64,000 bases of DNA from Massilia phosphatilytica (GCF_002968015.1 NZ_PUIP01000009.1:248001-312000); one strand, 5' to 3'. Positions 16,833 to 28,984 are shown, counted from the stretch's first letter. Notes: a model not told the origin generated them from the sequence alone. Program-made: numbers and translations.

Positions 16833-17715
16833 AATAGACCCGTTCGATCGTTACTCCGCTTTGTTCAAGCAAAGCCGGCACACTCCCCGCCCCCAGCAAG
16901 TGCAGCACGCCGATCGCGGCCACGGTCCGGTCTTCCGCACGCAGCAATTGCAGCAGGCGGTCGGCCAGCCCGACGTTTCTCTCCTTCAGCAGCACCTGGG
17001 TCACGAAGCGGCCGGACAGGCTCCGGTCGGTCTCGCACTGGGCCGCGATCAGGTCGAGCGCCTGCCGGTCCGCCGTGCTCCAGGCACGCACGACTTCCCT
17101 TGCTTCCGTGCGCTGGGCACCGGATTCGATCGTGTCCATCATCTCTTCCAGAAAACGCCAGCGGTCCGTCACCGGCAGGCGGTCGAGCAGCGCCAGCTGG
17201 CCACCCAGCGATTCCAGCGCCAGCACCCGGACATGGCGCCGGCGCGCCTGGCGGGCCAGCCAGGCATCGCTCGACAGGTCCGCCCGATACCCCTGGCGCG
17301 TGTATTCGGCCAACGCCAGCATCGTCGCCAGCAGCACCGGTTTGAAGCTCAGCATGGGCGCCGCGTCGAGGCCGCCCTGCTGCAACAGCCAGTCGAGGCG
17401 CCGCTTCTGCTGCTGCGGCAGGCTCTCGTAGGCAGGATTGCCGGGGACCAGCATGCCGTACGTGCGCAGCGCGTCCTGCAGGTCGGCACGCGGCTGGTCG
17501 GGATCGATCTCGAGCGCCAGCGTGGACGACTCGGCCAGCGCGCCCGTGAGGCGGTCTTCGAGTGGATAAAACCCGGGCAGGCCGACGTGCAAGGTGCCGA
17601 AGAGATGCATCACGTGGCCATCCAGCGTGAGCCGGAACAGGGCGCCGCGGTCGGTCGCGTGAGCCGGTAGCGTGGCCAGCAGCCACACGAGAATCAGGTG
17701 GAAGAAGCGGCACAT
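16831..17715 (-). CDS. TraB/GumN family protein, exported
   Basis: About 294 aa from the ATG at 17715, which has a GAGG ribosome-binding site 6 nt away; in-frame ATGs at 17721 and 17736 are alternatives. Signal peptide MCRFFHLILVWLLATLPAHA. The two conserved GxxH motifs of the TraB/GumN (Tiki-like) family are LFGTLHVG near the N-terminus and IGVLHLLG near the C-terminus. Members are thought to be metal-dependent proteases, but bacterial substrates are unknown. Periplasmic by inference. Divergent from the pyrimidine nucleotidase gene. Confidence 0.8.
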   Translation of the reverse strand: MCRFFHLILVWLLATLPAHATDRGALFRLTLDGHVMHLFGTLHVGLPGFYPLEDRLTGALAESSTLALEIDPDQPRADLQDALRTYGMLVPGNPAYESLPQQQKRRLDWLLQQGGLDAAPMLSFKPVLLATMLALAEYTRQGYRADLSSDAWLARQARRRHVRVLALESLGGQLALLDRLPVTDRWRFLEEMMDTIESGAQRTEAREVVRAWSTADRQALDLIAAQCETDRSLSGRFVTQVLLKERNVGLADRLLQLLRAEDRTVAAIGVLHLLGAGSVPALLEQSGVTIERVY

Positions 17716-17849
17716 ACGCATCCTCGCGAAAGTCATCGTTGATCCATTCTGGATCGGCCCGACAGCAGGCCATGCGATCTGGATCAGAAGAGCAAACGCG
17801 CTGCGTCATCCCGATATAATTCGATTCCCTTGTCCGTTCTGTTCCCACA

Positions 17850-18596
17850 GTGTCCAAGCATTCCTCGCCTGTCTGGCTGTTCGACCTCGACAACACGCTG
17901 CACGACGCATCGCACGCGATCTTCCCGGCGATCAGCGCCAACATGAACACGTACATCGCGCGCGTGCTCGGCGACGGCGTCACGCCCGCGAGCCAGGAAG
18001 CCGTCGACGCGGCGCGCGTCGGGTACTGGAAGCGCTACGGCGCCACGCTGCTGGGCATGATCCGCCACCACCGCGTCGACGCGGCCGACTTCCTGCGCGA
18101 GACGCACGACATCGGCGCGCTGCACGAGCTGGTGCGCTACGAGCGCGGCCTGGAACGCCTGCTGCGCCGCCTCCCGGGACGCAAGATCCTGCTGACGAAC
18201 GCGCCGACCGCGTATTCGACGGGCGTCGTGCGCCACATCGGGCTGCAGCGCCAGTTCGCCCACCACGTCTCGATCGAGGACATGCGCGTGCACCGCCAGC
18301 TGCGTCCCAAGCCGTCGAAGCTGATGCTGCGCCGGCTGCTGCGGCGCCATGGCGTGTCGGCGGGGCGCTGCATCCTCGTCGAGGACACGCTCATGAACCT
18401 CAAGCGCGCCAAGCAGCTCGGCGTGCGCACGGCCTGGGTCACGCAATACCTGCGCTATAGCGATCCGATCGGCAAAGCCCCCCTGCCGAAGATGGTCAAA
18501 CGCCCCGGCTACGTCGATGTCAAAGTAAAATCCGTGCTCAAGCTGCCCGCGCACCTGCGCCGGCTCGCCCCTTGTCACCCCACGGAGAACCTCTAA
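17850..18596 (+). CDS. Pyrimidine 5'-nucleotidase (HAD family)
   Basis: 248 aa from a GTG start at 17850. HAD motif I is WLFDLDNTLHDAS, motif II is ILLTNAPTAYS, and the motif III/IV region is KPSKLMLRRLL..GRCILVEDTLMNLKRAKQLG. It matches the bacterial pyrimidine 5'-nucleotidase/PPM1-like subgroup that dephosphorylates UMP and CMP. No ATG gives a better N-terminus. It precedes slmA by 4 bp, so the two are probably co-transcribed. Confidence 0.85.
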   Translation: MSKHSSPVWLFDLDNTLHDASHAIFPAISANMNTYIARVLGDGVTPASQEAVDAARVGYWKRYGATLLGMIRHHRVDAADFLRETHDIGALHELVRYERGLERLLRRLPGRKILLTNAPTAYSTGVVRHIGLQRQFAHHVSIEDMRVHRQLRPKPSKLMLRRLLRRHGVSAGRCILVEDTLMNLKRAKQLGVRTAWVTQYLRYSDPIGKAPLPKMVKRPGYVDVKVKSVLKLPAHLRRLAPCHPTENL

Positions 18597-18600
18597 CAAC

Positions 18601-19179
18601 ATGGCAAGCACCAAGCCGGGCCAACGCAAACAGCAGATCCTCCAGGCCCTGGCGGCCATGCTCGAACACCCGAAGGGCGAGAAGATCACGACGGCAGCGC
18701 TGGCCGCCCGGCTGTCGGTGTCGGAAGCGGCCCTGTACCGCCATTTCGCCAGCAAGGCGCAGATGTTCGAGGGCCTGATCGAATTCATCGAGGGGACCGT
18801 GTTCACCTTGTTCAACCAGGTCGGGGAACGCGAGGACAACGGCGTCGCGCAAGCGCATGCGATGCTGCAGATTCTGCTGTCGTTCTCCGCCAACAATCCG
18901 GGCATGACGCGCGTGCTGATCGGCGACGCCCTCGTCGGCGAAGACGACCGCCTGGTGCTGCGCATGAACCAGTTCTACGACAAGGTCGAGCTGGCGTTCA
19001 AGCAGGCGCTGCGCGTGGCCAGCACGCAGGGCCACGGCCGCGAGGAAGACGTGACCGCGCGCGCGGGGATGCTCGTCGCGTACGTGACGGGACGCTGGCA
19101 CCGCTACGCCAAGAGCGGTTTCAAACAACACCCCACCGAGAACAGCCCGCTGCAGCTGGCCCTCCTGCTCGCCGCCTGA
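18601..19179 (+). CDS. slmA: Nucleoid occlusion factor SlmA
   Basis: 192 aa TetR-fold protein. In Gammaproteobacteria SlmA binds specific chromosomal sites and antagonises FtsZ over the nucleoid. The N-terminal HTH reads RKQQILQALAAMLEHPKGEKITTAALAARLSVSEAALYRHFASKAQMFEGLI, close to SlmA in this class, and the C-terminal region RWHRYAKSGFKQHPTE is also diagnostic. Sits between the nucleotidase and pabBC (8 bp gap to the latter). Confidence 0.88.
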   Translation: MASTKPGQRKQQILQALAAMLEHPKGEKITTAALAARLSVSEAALYRHFASKAQMFEGLIEFIEGTVFTLFNQVGEREDNGVAQAHAMLQILLSFSANNPGMTRVLIGDALVGEDDRLVLRMNQFYDKVELAFKQALRVASTQGHGREEDVTARAGMLVAYVTGRWHRYAKSGFKQHPTENSPLQLALLLAA

Positions 19180-19187
19180 CCACCGCC

Positions 19188-21029
19188 ATGGATGCCACCG
19201 TGTTCGCCCTGCTCGACGATGCGAGCCCCGAAGGCCATACGCAGGCACGCTCGCGCCTGTACGACGGTTATACGGGGCTGCTGGCATGTGCGCGCGTGGA
19301 AGACTGGCCGCGCCTTCTGGATGGCGTGCAGGAGGCCCTCGCGCGCGGCCTGCACGCCGTGCCGGTGCTGACCTATGAACTGGGCGAGCAGCTGCTCGGC
19401 ATCGCGCCGCCGCGCGACCTGCACGCGCCGCTGGCCCAGGTACTGCTGTTCGAGCGCTACACGATGCTCGATGCGGCGCAGGTCGACGCCTGGCTCGGCG
19501 CGGACGCACACGACGGCCCGGCCGGCATCGGCGCCGTGCGCGCCAACGTCGACGAGGCCACGTTCGCGCAGGCCATCGAACGCATCCGCGACTACATCGC
19601 CGCGGGCGACACGTACCAGGTCAATTACACCTACCGACTCCGCTTCGACGCGTTCGGCGACATCAAGCGGCTGTACGCGCGCCTGCGTGCACGCCAGCCG
19701 GTGCCCTACGGCGCCCTCATTTCCCTGCCGGACGGACGCGCCGTGCTGTCGCTGTCGCCGGAACTGTTCGTGCGCCACGATGCCGGCCGCCTGCTGGCGC
19801 GCCCGATGAAAGGCACGGCGCCGGCGGATACCGATGACCTGCTGAACGCCGTGCGCGCGCAGCAGCTGGCCGCCGATCCGAAGAACCGCGCCGAGAACCT
19901 CATGATCGTCGACCTGCTGCGCAACGACCTGGGACGCATCGCGCGCACCGGCAGCGTGGGCGTGCCGGCCCTGTTCGAAGTGAAGCGCTACAGCAGCGTG
20001 CTGCAGATGACGTCGACCGTGCAGGCCCAGCTCGCGCCGGAAGCGACCTTGCACGACATCTTCGCCGCCTTGTATCCCTGCGGCTCGATCACGGGCGCGC
20101 CCAAGCGCCGCACGATGGAGATCATCCGCGAGCTGGAACCGGCCGCGCGGGGTATCTACACGGGCGCGATCGGCTGGATCGATCCGCCGGCGGGCAGCGG
20201 GTTCGGGACGCCGCAGCGTACACAGTTCGGCGATTTCTGCCTGGCAGTTCCGATCCGCACACTGACCTTGCAGCCGGAACAGAACGGCGTGCGGTACGGC
20301 GAACTGGGCGTGGGCGCGGGCATCGTGTACGACAGCGACCCCGGCGCCGAGTATGCCGAATGCCGGCTCAAGGCGAGCTTCCTGACGGGCCTCGCGAACG
20401 ACTTCGAGATCTTCGAAACCATCTACGCCACGCGCGCCGACGGCTGCCGCCACCTGGAGCGCCACCTTGCGCGCCTGGGCGCGTCCGCCGCGTATTTCGG
20501 CCATCCGTTCAAGCCGGAGCTGGCGCGGGCCGCCGCGCTGGAAGCCTGCGCCGCGCTGCCGGACGACACGCCGCACCGCGTCCGCCTTGCCCTGCGGCCC
20601 GACGGAGAGATTGTCGTGCAGACGGGCGCGCTGGCGCCATTGCAGGAGCCGGTCACCGTGCTGCTGGCGGACGCTCCCACGCGCGCGCACGACGTCTTCC
20701 TGCGCCACAAGACGAGCATCCGCAGCCGCTACGACGCCGCCTGGCGCGCGGCGGAAAGCGCGGGCGCGTTCGACACGCTGTTCTTCAACGAACGCGGCGA
20801 ACTGACGGAGGGCGGCCGCAGCAACGTGTTCGTCAAGATCGGCGGGCACTGGTACACGCCGCCGCTATCGTCCGGCGTGCTGCCCGGGGTGATGCGCGGC
20901 GTGCTGCTGGACGACCCGGCCTGGGGCGCGATCGAATGCCCGCTCACGCGCGACAGCCTCGCGCACGCGCAGGAGATCGTCGTCTGCAACGCGTTGCGCG
21001 GGCCGCTGCGCGCCGTCCTGCGCAAATAA
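19188..21029 (+). CDS. pabB: Fused aminodeoxychorismate synthase component I / aminodeoxychorismate lyase (PabB-PabC)
   Basis: 613 aa. Residues 1 to about 380 are the chorismate-binding PabB domain: AGDTYQVNYTYRLR, LSLSPELFVR, RPMKGTAPAD, NLMIVDLLRNDLGRIA, and the catalytic-region PCGSITGAPKRRTMEII. Residues from about 400 to the end are a class IV PLP aminotransferase-fold lyase (PabC): RHKTSIRSRYD, FNERGELTEGGRSNVF, and PPLSSGVLPGVMRGVLL. Together with PabA glutaminase they make p-aminobenzoate for folate. The fusion is common in Burkholderiales. Downstream of slmA on the same strand. Confidence 0.9.
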   Translation: MDATVFALLDDASPEGHTQARSRLYDGYTGLLACARVEDWPRLLDGVQEALARGLHAVPVLTYELGEQLLGIAPPRDLHAPLAQVLLFERYTMLDAAQVDAWLGADAHDGPAGIGAVRANVDEATFAQAIERIRDYIAAGDTYQVNYTYRLRFDAFGDIKRLYARLRARQPVPYGALISLPDGRAVLSLSPELFVRHDAGRLLARPMKGTAPADTDDLLNAVRAQQLAADPKNRAENLMIVDLLRNDLGRIARTGSVGVPALFEVKRYSSVLQMTSTVQAQLAPEATLHDIFAALYPCGSITGAPKRRTMEIIRELEPAARGIYTGAIGWIDPPAGSGFGTPQRTQFGDFCLAVPIRTLTLQPEQNGVRYGELGVGAGIVYDSDPGAEYAECRLKASFLTGLANDFEIFETIYATRADGCRHLERHLARLGASAAYFGHPFKPELARAAALEACAALPDDTPHRVRLALRPDGEIVVQTGALAPLQEPVTVLLADAPTRAHDVFLRHKTSIRSRYDAAWRAAESAGAFDTLFFNERGELTEGGRSNVFVKIGGHWYTPPLSSGVLPGVMRGVLLDDPAWGAIECPLTRDSLAHAQEIVVCNALRGPLRAVLRK

Positions 21030-21234
21030 AAAGGGCCAGCACGAGGCCGGCCAAAACCGGCTTGTTACGGCCGGCACGCTTTTGGAGGAAGCGGGGATTC
21101 GGTGCTGCGGGGTTCAGGCGGGGGGATACATCGTGGGACTCTTCTTCATGGATTCAATGAAGGTAGTCTATTGAGGCCCCTCAACAAAATCGTTGATGTG
21201 CATCAAAATGCCCACGAAGGGATAGCGCGCGGGC

Positions 21235-21831
21235 TCAGCCTTTGAGCGCCTGCTCGATCTTGCCGACGAGGGTCGGATCCTCCGGCGTCACCTTGCTCGG
21301 GAAATAATCGATGACTTTGCCGTTCCGGTCGATCAGGTATTTGTTGAAATTCCACTTGGGCTGGTTGCCCGTCGCCTTGATCAGTTCCGAATACAGCGGA
21401 TTGGCTTTATCTCCGCTCACGACGGTGCTGGTGAACATCGGGAATTTCACGCCATACGTGTTGTAGCAGAGCTCGGCGATCTTCTTCGCGTCCGCGTCTT
21501 CCTGTTTAAAATCGTTCGACGGAAAGCCCAGCACGACGAGGCCGCGCGGCGCGTACTTCGCGTACAGCTTTTCCAGGCCTTCGTACTGCTTGGTGAAACC
21601 GCAGTAGCTGGCCGTGTTCACCACCAGCACGACCTTGCCGCTGTACTGGCACAGGTCCTGCGGCGCTTCGTCCTGCAGGCGGTTGAAGGTGTGCTTCAGC
21701 ACGGCCGGGCAGCTGGCCAGATGGGCGGCGGGCTGGGCGGCCGGCGTCTGCGCCAGCGCGGGTACCGCCGTCATCGTGGAGAACGTCGCGGCGGCGCCGA
21801 GGGAAAGCAGCAGAGCGGTGGACTTGAGCAT
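21235..21831 (-). CDS. Periplasmic glutathione peroxidase-family protein
   Basis: 198 aa with a signal peptide of about 27 aa ending ALA. Reduces peroxides with thiol donors. The peroxidatic site is VNTASYCGFTKQY with Cys77 (Cys, not selenocysteine), and WNFNKYLIDRNGKVI carries the catalytic Trp/Asn. The usual FPCNQF motif reads FPSNDF, so the cysteine at that position is missing; other cysteines (41, 61, 122) are present and could serve as resolving partner. Export to the periplasm is inferred from the leader. Monocistronic. Confidence 0.87.
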   Translation of the reverse strand: MLKSTALLLSLGAAATFSTMTAVPALAQTPAAQPAAHLASCPAVLKHTFNRLQDEAPQDLCQYSGKVVLVVNTASYCGFTKQYEGLEKLYAKYAPRGLVVLGFPSNDFKQEDADAKKIAELCYNTYGVKFPMFTSTVVSGDKANPLYSELIKATGNQPKWNFNKYLIDRNGKVIDYFPSKVTPEDPTLVGKIEQALKG

Positions 21832-21906
21832 GGTCGGAAGATCGCACGGGTTGGTGGATCTTCATTCTATGTCAATCCGCGCGGACCGGCAGGCTCACGC
21901 GTCGAC

Positions 21907-22743
21907 TCAGTTGTCTATCCTTACCTTGGACATGTCCGCCTTCGGCTGAGGCCATTCGAGCTTCATGCCCTGCATCGTCTCCAGCATCAGGTGCGCGATG
22001 ATCAGGTTGCGGTGCGTCTTCGAATCGGCCGGCACGATGTACCATGGCGCGTGGTCGCCGTCCGTCGCGTTGATCGCGTCGGCGTAGGCGTTCTGGTAGA
22101 CGTCCCATTTGTCCCGCGCGACCAGGTCGGCCGGGTCGAACTTCCAGTGCTTCTCCGGATCGTCCAGGCGCGCCTGCAGGCGCTCGCGCTGCTCCTCCTT
22201 GGAGATGTGCAGGAAGACCTTCATGACTGTCGTTCCCGTCTCGGCCAGCATGCGTTCGAAGTCACGGATCTGGGCGTAGCGGCGCTCGAGGTCCTTCCCG
22301 TCCAGCGTGCCCAGGATGCGCGGCACGAGCACGTCTTCGTAATGGCTGCGGTTGAAGATCCCGATTTCTCCCTTGGCCGGTACGCGCGCGTGCACGCGCC
22401 AGAGGAAATCGTGGGCCTTCTCCTTCTCCGTCGGTGTCACGAAACCCGTGGCATGCAGACCCATCGGATTGATCTGCGAGAACAGCGCGCGTATGGTGCC
22501 GTCCTTGCCGGAGGTGTCCATGCCCTGCAGGACCAGCAGCAGCTTTTGCTCGCGCGCCGCGTACAGCTTTTCCTGCAGCTTCGCGATCTCGTCGGTCAGC
22601 TCGACAGTAAGCGCTCGCTCGCGCTCCTTGATCTCGCCATTCTTGAGCTTGCCCTTGTTGTCGTCGCGCAGCGGCGTGTCGCCGGCGTCCTTGTCGCGCA
22701 ATTCCAGCTTCTTGGGTGCGCGGAAGCGTTCCAGCATGCTCAT
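21907..22743 (-). CDS. PPK2-family polyphosphate kinase/phosphotransferase
   Basis: 278 aa from the ATG at 22743. PPK2 enzymes transfer phosphate between polyphosphate and nucleotides. The Walker A-like motif is LQGMDTSGKDGTIR (residues 72-85), the Walker B/base region GIFNRSHYEDVLVPR is at about 128-142, and the lid module carries the Arg-rich KEEQRERLQARL. Cytosolic. Its start overlaps the stop of the CoA-binding gene (ATGA), so it is translationally coupled. Which nucleotide (AMP, ADP) is used cannot be told by eye. Confidence 0.88.
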   Translation of the reverse strand: MSMLERFRAPKKLELRDKDAGDTPLRDDNKGKLKNGEIKERERALTVELTDEIAKLQEKLYAAREQKLLLVLQGMDTSGKDGTIRALFSQINPMGLHATGFVTPTEKEKAHDFLWRVHARVPAKGEIGIFNRSHYEDVLVPRILGTLDGKDLERRYAQIRDFERMLAETGTTVMKVFLHISKEEQRERLQARLDDPEKHWKFDPADLVARDKWDVYQNAYADAINATDGDHAPWYIVPADSKTHRNLIIAHLMLETMQGMKLEWPQPKADMSKVRIDN

Positions 22744-23171
22744 GCGGCCTGTTCTCCCAGCTTGCGGTGTTCGATCAGCATGCAGTGGTTCATCACCACG
22801 TCGAGGCCGGCGGCGCGGGCCAGGTCGGCGGCGACCTGGTTCTCGATCCCGAGCTGCATCCACAGGCAGCCGGCGCGCACGTCGATGGCGTCCTTGGCGA
22901 TCGGCGGAATCTCTTCGGATTTGCGGAAGCAGTCGACGATGTCGATGCGCGTGCCGGACGACGCGAGCGCGTCGGCGGCTTCCTGCAAGGTGGCGTACAC
23001 GGTCTCGCCGAGGATCTGCTGGCCGGCGTAGGCGGGATTGATGGGGATGATGCGGTAGCCCTGCCCCTGCAGGTAGCTGGCGACTTCCAGGCTGGCGCGT
23101 TCGGGCTTGTTCGAGAGCCCGACGACGGCCACGGTCCGGGCGGCGCGGAGGATTTGTTCGATGGTTCGCAT
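22740..23171 (-). CDS. CoA-binding domain protein (YccU-like)
   Basis: 143 aa Rossmann-like CoA-binding domain: VAVVGLSNKPERASLEVASYLQ at the N-terminus, then YRIIPINPAYAGQQILGETVYATLQE, IDIVDCFRKSEEIPPIAKDAI, and a C-terminal DVVMNHCMLIEHRKLG. Function is not established for stand-alone members. First gene of a two-gene operon with the PPK2 gene. Confidence 0.88.
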   Translation of the reverse strand: MRTIEQILRAARTVAVVGLSNKPERASLEVASYLQGQGYRIIPINPAYAGQQILGETVYATLQEAADALASSGTRIDIVDCFRKSEEIPPIAKDAIDVRAGCLWMQLGIENQVAADLARAAGLDVVMNHCMLIEHRKLGEQAA

Positions 23172-23253
23172 GTTGTTACTCGTCGTCTTGTCGTTGATGC
23201 CAGCTTATCAGGTTTGCATCACCGGACGGCGCCGGCTAGGCCATACATCCCCG

Positions 23254-23457
23254 ATTCGGGGTCAGAGCACATTTCGGCAAAAATTCGGGGTCAGAGCACA
23301 TTTTTCTTCAATAGTCTCTGAGAACGTTTTTGTTGTCGAACCGCCCATGCTTGTCGAGCACCCAGTCCGGTGACCGGCGTTTCGTTAAGCAGACGCTATT
23401 ACTTCAAAAAGTGCTCTGACCCCAAATTTCGAGAAAAATGTGCTCTGACCCCGAATT
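23254..23457. repeat. Orphan REP-like element: two direct and two inverted GGGGTCAGAGCAC repeats
   Basis: Forward copies are at 23254-23270 (17 bp) and 23282-23299; inverted copies are at 23411-23428 (one base different: CCCCAAATT) and 23440-23457. The inner forward copy with its flank (23281-23307) is a perfect 27-bp reverse complement of the outer right copy. This is the same 18-mer as beside the RAYT gene at 3321 but with an unrelated interior and no transposase. It lies in the 346-bp gap between the CoA-binding gene and the atpC terminator; the rest of that gap holds no gene. Confidence 0.82.
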
Positions 23458-23465
23458 TGAGCAAT

Positions 23466-23497
23466 AAAAAAGGCAGCCCGGAGGCTGCCTTTTTTTT
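23466..23497. terminator. Terminator of the atp operon
   Basis: Stem GGCAGCC/GGCTGCC (23472-23489) with a CGGA loop, flanked by A6 on the left and T8 on the right. On the minus strand it lies 20 bp after the atpC stop. It could work in both directions. Confidence 0.85.
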
Positions 23498-23518
23498 GAG
23501 CGCTCGAACAACCAGCGA

Positions 23519-23944
23519 TCAGCGTCCTTTATGACGCAGCTTGGCGATGGCCGCTAGCTGGGCGATCGCCGCCGCCAGTTCGGCTTGCGCCTTGGCGTAG
23601 TCGATCTGCGATTCCTTGTTCAGCATCAGCTCTTCCGCCTTGCGCTTGGCTTCCTGGGCTTTCGCTTCGTCCAGGTCGGCGCCGCGGATCGCGGTGTCGG
23701 CGAGGACGGTCACGCCTTTCGGCTGGACTTCCAGGATGCCGCCGGCGACGAACACGAACTCTTCGTCGCTGCGGCCCGGCACTTTGATGCGCACGGCACC
23801 CGGGCGGATGCGCGTGATCAAGGGGGTGTGCATCGGGTAGATACCCAGCTCACCCGCTTCACCCGGCAACGCGACGAATTCCGCTTCGCCCGAAAAGATC
23901 TGCTCTTCGGCCGAGACGACGTCAACGTGAATGGTATTTGCCAT
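23519..23944 (-). CDS. atpC: ATP synthase epsilon subunit
   Basis: 141 aa. Central-stalk subunit of F1 that couples rotation and inhibits hydrolysis. Typical N-terminal beta-sandwich: HVDVVSAEEQIFSGEAEFVALPGEAGELGIYPMHTPLITRIRPG, then GGILEVQPKGVTVLADTAIR. Two C-terminal helices are rich in Ala, Glu and Lys. Last gene of the nine-gene operon, 27 bp after atpD. Confidence 0.95.
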   Translation of the reverse strand: MANTIHVDVVSAEEQIFSGEAEFVALPGEAGELGIYPMHTPLITRIRPGAVRIKVPGRSDEEFVFVAGGILEVQPKGVTVLADTAIRGADLDEAKAQEAKRKAEELMLNKESQIDYAKAQAELAAAIAQLAAIAKLRHKGR

Positions 23945-23971
23945 AAGTGTCCTTTGAAGAGGCTATGCCGA

Positions 23972-25375
<1,404 letters not shown>

Positions 25376-25428
25376 TTTCGTTCCTTCAGATATAGTTTTA
25401 ATGTCGTTTCGTGAGGTCGCTACGTCGC

Positions 25429-26310
25429 TCAGCTGCTGATCGCAGCTGCGCCCGACACGATCTCGGAGAGTTCTTTGGTAATCGCCGCCTGGCGGGTCTT
25501 GTTGTAGACCAGCTTCAGCTCGCCGATGACGTTACCCGCGTTGTCGGTCGCAGCCTTCATTGCCACCATACGCGCCGATTGCTCGGACGCCAGGTTCTCG
25601 GCTACCGCCTGGTAGATCAGCGCTTCCACGTAACGGACCAGCAGCTCGTCGATCACGACTTGCGCGTCCGGCTCGTAGATGTAGTCCCACGAGTGGGCGC
25701 CGCTGTCCGCTTCCAGGTGACCGGCCGGCAGCGGGAGCAGCTGCTCGATGACCGGTTCCTGGCGCATGGTGTTGATGAACTTGGTGTAGCACAGGTACAC
25801 CGCGTCCAGCTGACCATCCTGGTAAGCGTCGAGCATGACCTTGATCGGGCCGATCAACTTTTCCAGGTGCGGGGTGTCGCCGATCTGGGTGACGCTCGAC
25901 ACGACCTTCACGCCGACACGGTTCAGGAAACCCAGACCTTTATTGCCGATTGCAACGGCTTCAATGCGTTTGCCCGCGCTTTCCAGCTCGCGGGACTTCT
26001 GCGTCACCTGGCGCAGCACGTTGGTGTTCATGCCGCCGCACAGACCCTTGTCGGTCGTGACGACGATGAAGCCGACGGCTTTCGCCTCGACGTCCTTGGC
26101 TTGCGCCATGAACGCGTGGGTGTACTCCGGGTTCGCAGTGGCGAGGTTGGCCGTGATGTTACGGACCTTCTCGCTGTAGGGACGGGCGGCGCGCATCCGG
26201 TCCTGCGCCTTGCGCATCTTGGACGCGGCGACCATTTCCATCGCCTTGGTGATCTTCTTCGTATTTTCTACGCTTTTGATCTTGCCTCGTATCTCTTTGC
26301 CTGCTGCCAT
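25429..26310 (-). CDS. atpG: ATP synthase gamma subunit
   Basis: 293 aa rotor shaft. N-terminal coiled-coil helix KEIRGKIKSVENTKKITKAMEMVAASKMRKAQDRM and C-terminal helix ARMVAMKAATDNAGNVIGELKLVYNKTRQAAITKELSEIVSGAAA are the conserved ends; TTDKGLCGGMNTNV lies in the Rossmann-like middle. Normal length for Proteobacteria. In the atp operon, 64 bp after atpA. Confidence 0.96.
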   Translation of the reverse strand: MAAGKEIRGKIKSVENTKKITKAMEMVAASKMRKAQDRMRAARPYSEKVRNITANLATANPEYTHAFMAQAKDVEAKAVGFIVVTTDKGLCGGMNTNVLRQVTQKSRELESAGKRIEAVAIGNKGLGFLNRVGVKVVSSVTQIGDTPHLEKLIGPIKVMLDAYQDGQLDAVYLCYTKFINTMRQEPVIEQLLPLPAGHLEADSGAHSWDYIYEPDAQVVIDELLVRYVEALIYQAVAENLASEQSARMVAMKAATDNAGNVIGELKLVYNKTRQAAITKELSEIVSGAAAISS

Positions 26311-26374
26311 GAGCCCTTACTCCTTAAGTGGACGGGGATTGCTCCCCGTCCCGAGATCCATCAATAAGCCGGTC

Positions 26375-27910
<1,536 letters not shown>

Positions 27911-27977
27911 GAGTGCTAACTCCTAATAGTTTCTTGATGCGTAGGGCAAGTCCTGGACGCGGAGACGAATGCGATTC

Positions 27978-28511
27978 TCAGGCGACCAGCGCGTTGTGCA
28001 TCTGCTGCAGCTTCGCGCGGACCGAGGTATCGAGCACTTCGTCGCCGACGACCACGCGCACGCCACCGATCAGCGACGGATCGACCACGACCGTGGGGTT
28101 CAGCTTGCGGCCAAATTTCTTTTCCAGCGTGGCGACCAGCTGGGTGAGCTGGCCGGCCGAAAGTTCGAACGCGCTGTGAATCGTCGCGTCGGCGGCGCCT
28201 TCCTGTGCATTCTTGAGCACAGCAAACTGGGCACCGATTTCCGGCAGCAGGGCAACGCGGCCATTTTCGGCCAGCATCGCGATAAAGTTCTTCGCTTCAG
28301 CGTTCAGCGGCGACTTGACCAGGGACGCAATCGTATCGGCCAGCTGTGCTTGCGTAACGTTCGGATTGACAGCAAAAGCCTGCACATCCGGATTGGCACC
28401 GATCTGCGCCAGTTCCGCGACGGTGGCCGACCAGGCGGCCAGGCCGCCCTGCTGGGCGACGCGGAACAGGGCTTCGGCGTAAGGGCGGGCGACGGTTGCG
28501 AGTTCAGCCAT
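27978..28511 (-). CDS. atpH: ATP synthase delta subunit
   Basis: 177 aa peripheral-stalk protein joining F1 to the b dimer. The N-terminal six-helix domain starts ATVARPYAEALFRVAQQGG, and the C-terminal half includes GRKLNPTVVVDPSLIGGVRVVVGDEVLDTSVRAKLQQM, the family hallmark. Follows atpF with 2 bp between stop and start. Confidence 0.95.
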   Translation of the reverse strand: MAELATVARPYAEALFRVAQQGGLAAWSATVAELAQIGANPDVQAFAVNPNVTQAQLADTIASLVKSPLNAEAKNFIAMLAENGRVALLPEIGAQFAVLKNAQEGAADATIHSAFELSAGQLTQLVATLEKKFGRKLNPTVVVDPSLIGGVRVVVGDEVLDTSVRAKLQQMHNALVA

Positions 28512-28513
28512 GA

Positions 28514-28984
28514 TCAGAGCTCGGTCGACAGGCGGTCCAGCAGGTCGGCGTGAGCCGCTGCGTTGACTTCGCGCTTCAGGATCTGCTCGGCACCGTGCAC
28601 GGCGAGAGCTGCCACCTGGCCACGCAGTTCTTCGCGTGCGCGGGTGACCTGCTGTTCGGCGTCGGCCTTGGCACCTTCGATGATGCGTGCGGCTTCGACG
28701 CTTGCCTGCTGCTTGGCTTCTTCGATGATCGCGGCGGCGCGCTTTTCGGCGTCGGCGATACGCTTGGTGCTTTCGTCGCGCGTTGCAGCCAGTTCGGCGG
28801 CGATGCGCTTTTCTGCGGCGGCCATTTCAGCCTTGCCACGGTCGGCGGCGGCCAGACCATTCGCGATCCTCTCGGCGCGCTCGTCGAGCGCTTTCATCAG
28901 CGGCGGCCACACGAATTTCATCGTGAAGATCGCCAGGATGAAGAAGACCACGAACTGGGCAAACAAAGTTGCATTCAAGTTCAC
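28514..28984 (-). CDS. atpF: ATP synthase subunit b
   Basis: 156 aa peripheral-stalk subunit. One N-terminal transmembrane helix (NATLFAQFVVFFILAIFTMKFVWPPL) is followed by a long right-handed coiled coil dense in Ala, Glu, Lys and Arg that dimerises in the cytoplasm. Single-gene b subunit as in most Proteobacteria, with no b' paralogue. Confidence 0.95.
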   Translation of the reverse strand: MNLNATLFAQFVVFFILAIFTMKFVWPPLMKALDERAERIANGLAAADRGKAEMAAAEKRIAAELAATRDESTKRIADAEKRAAAIIEEAKQQASVEAARIIEGAKADAEQQVTRAREELRGQVAALAVHGAEQILKREVNAAAHADLLDRLSTEL

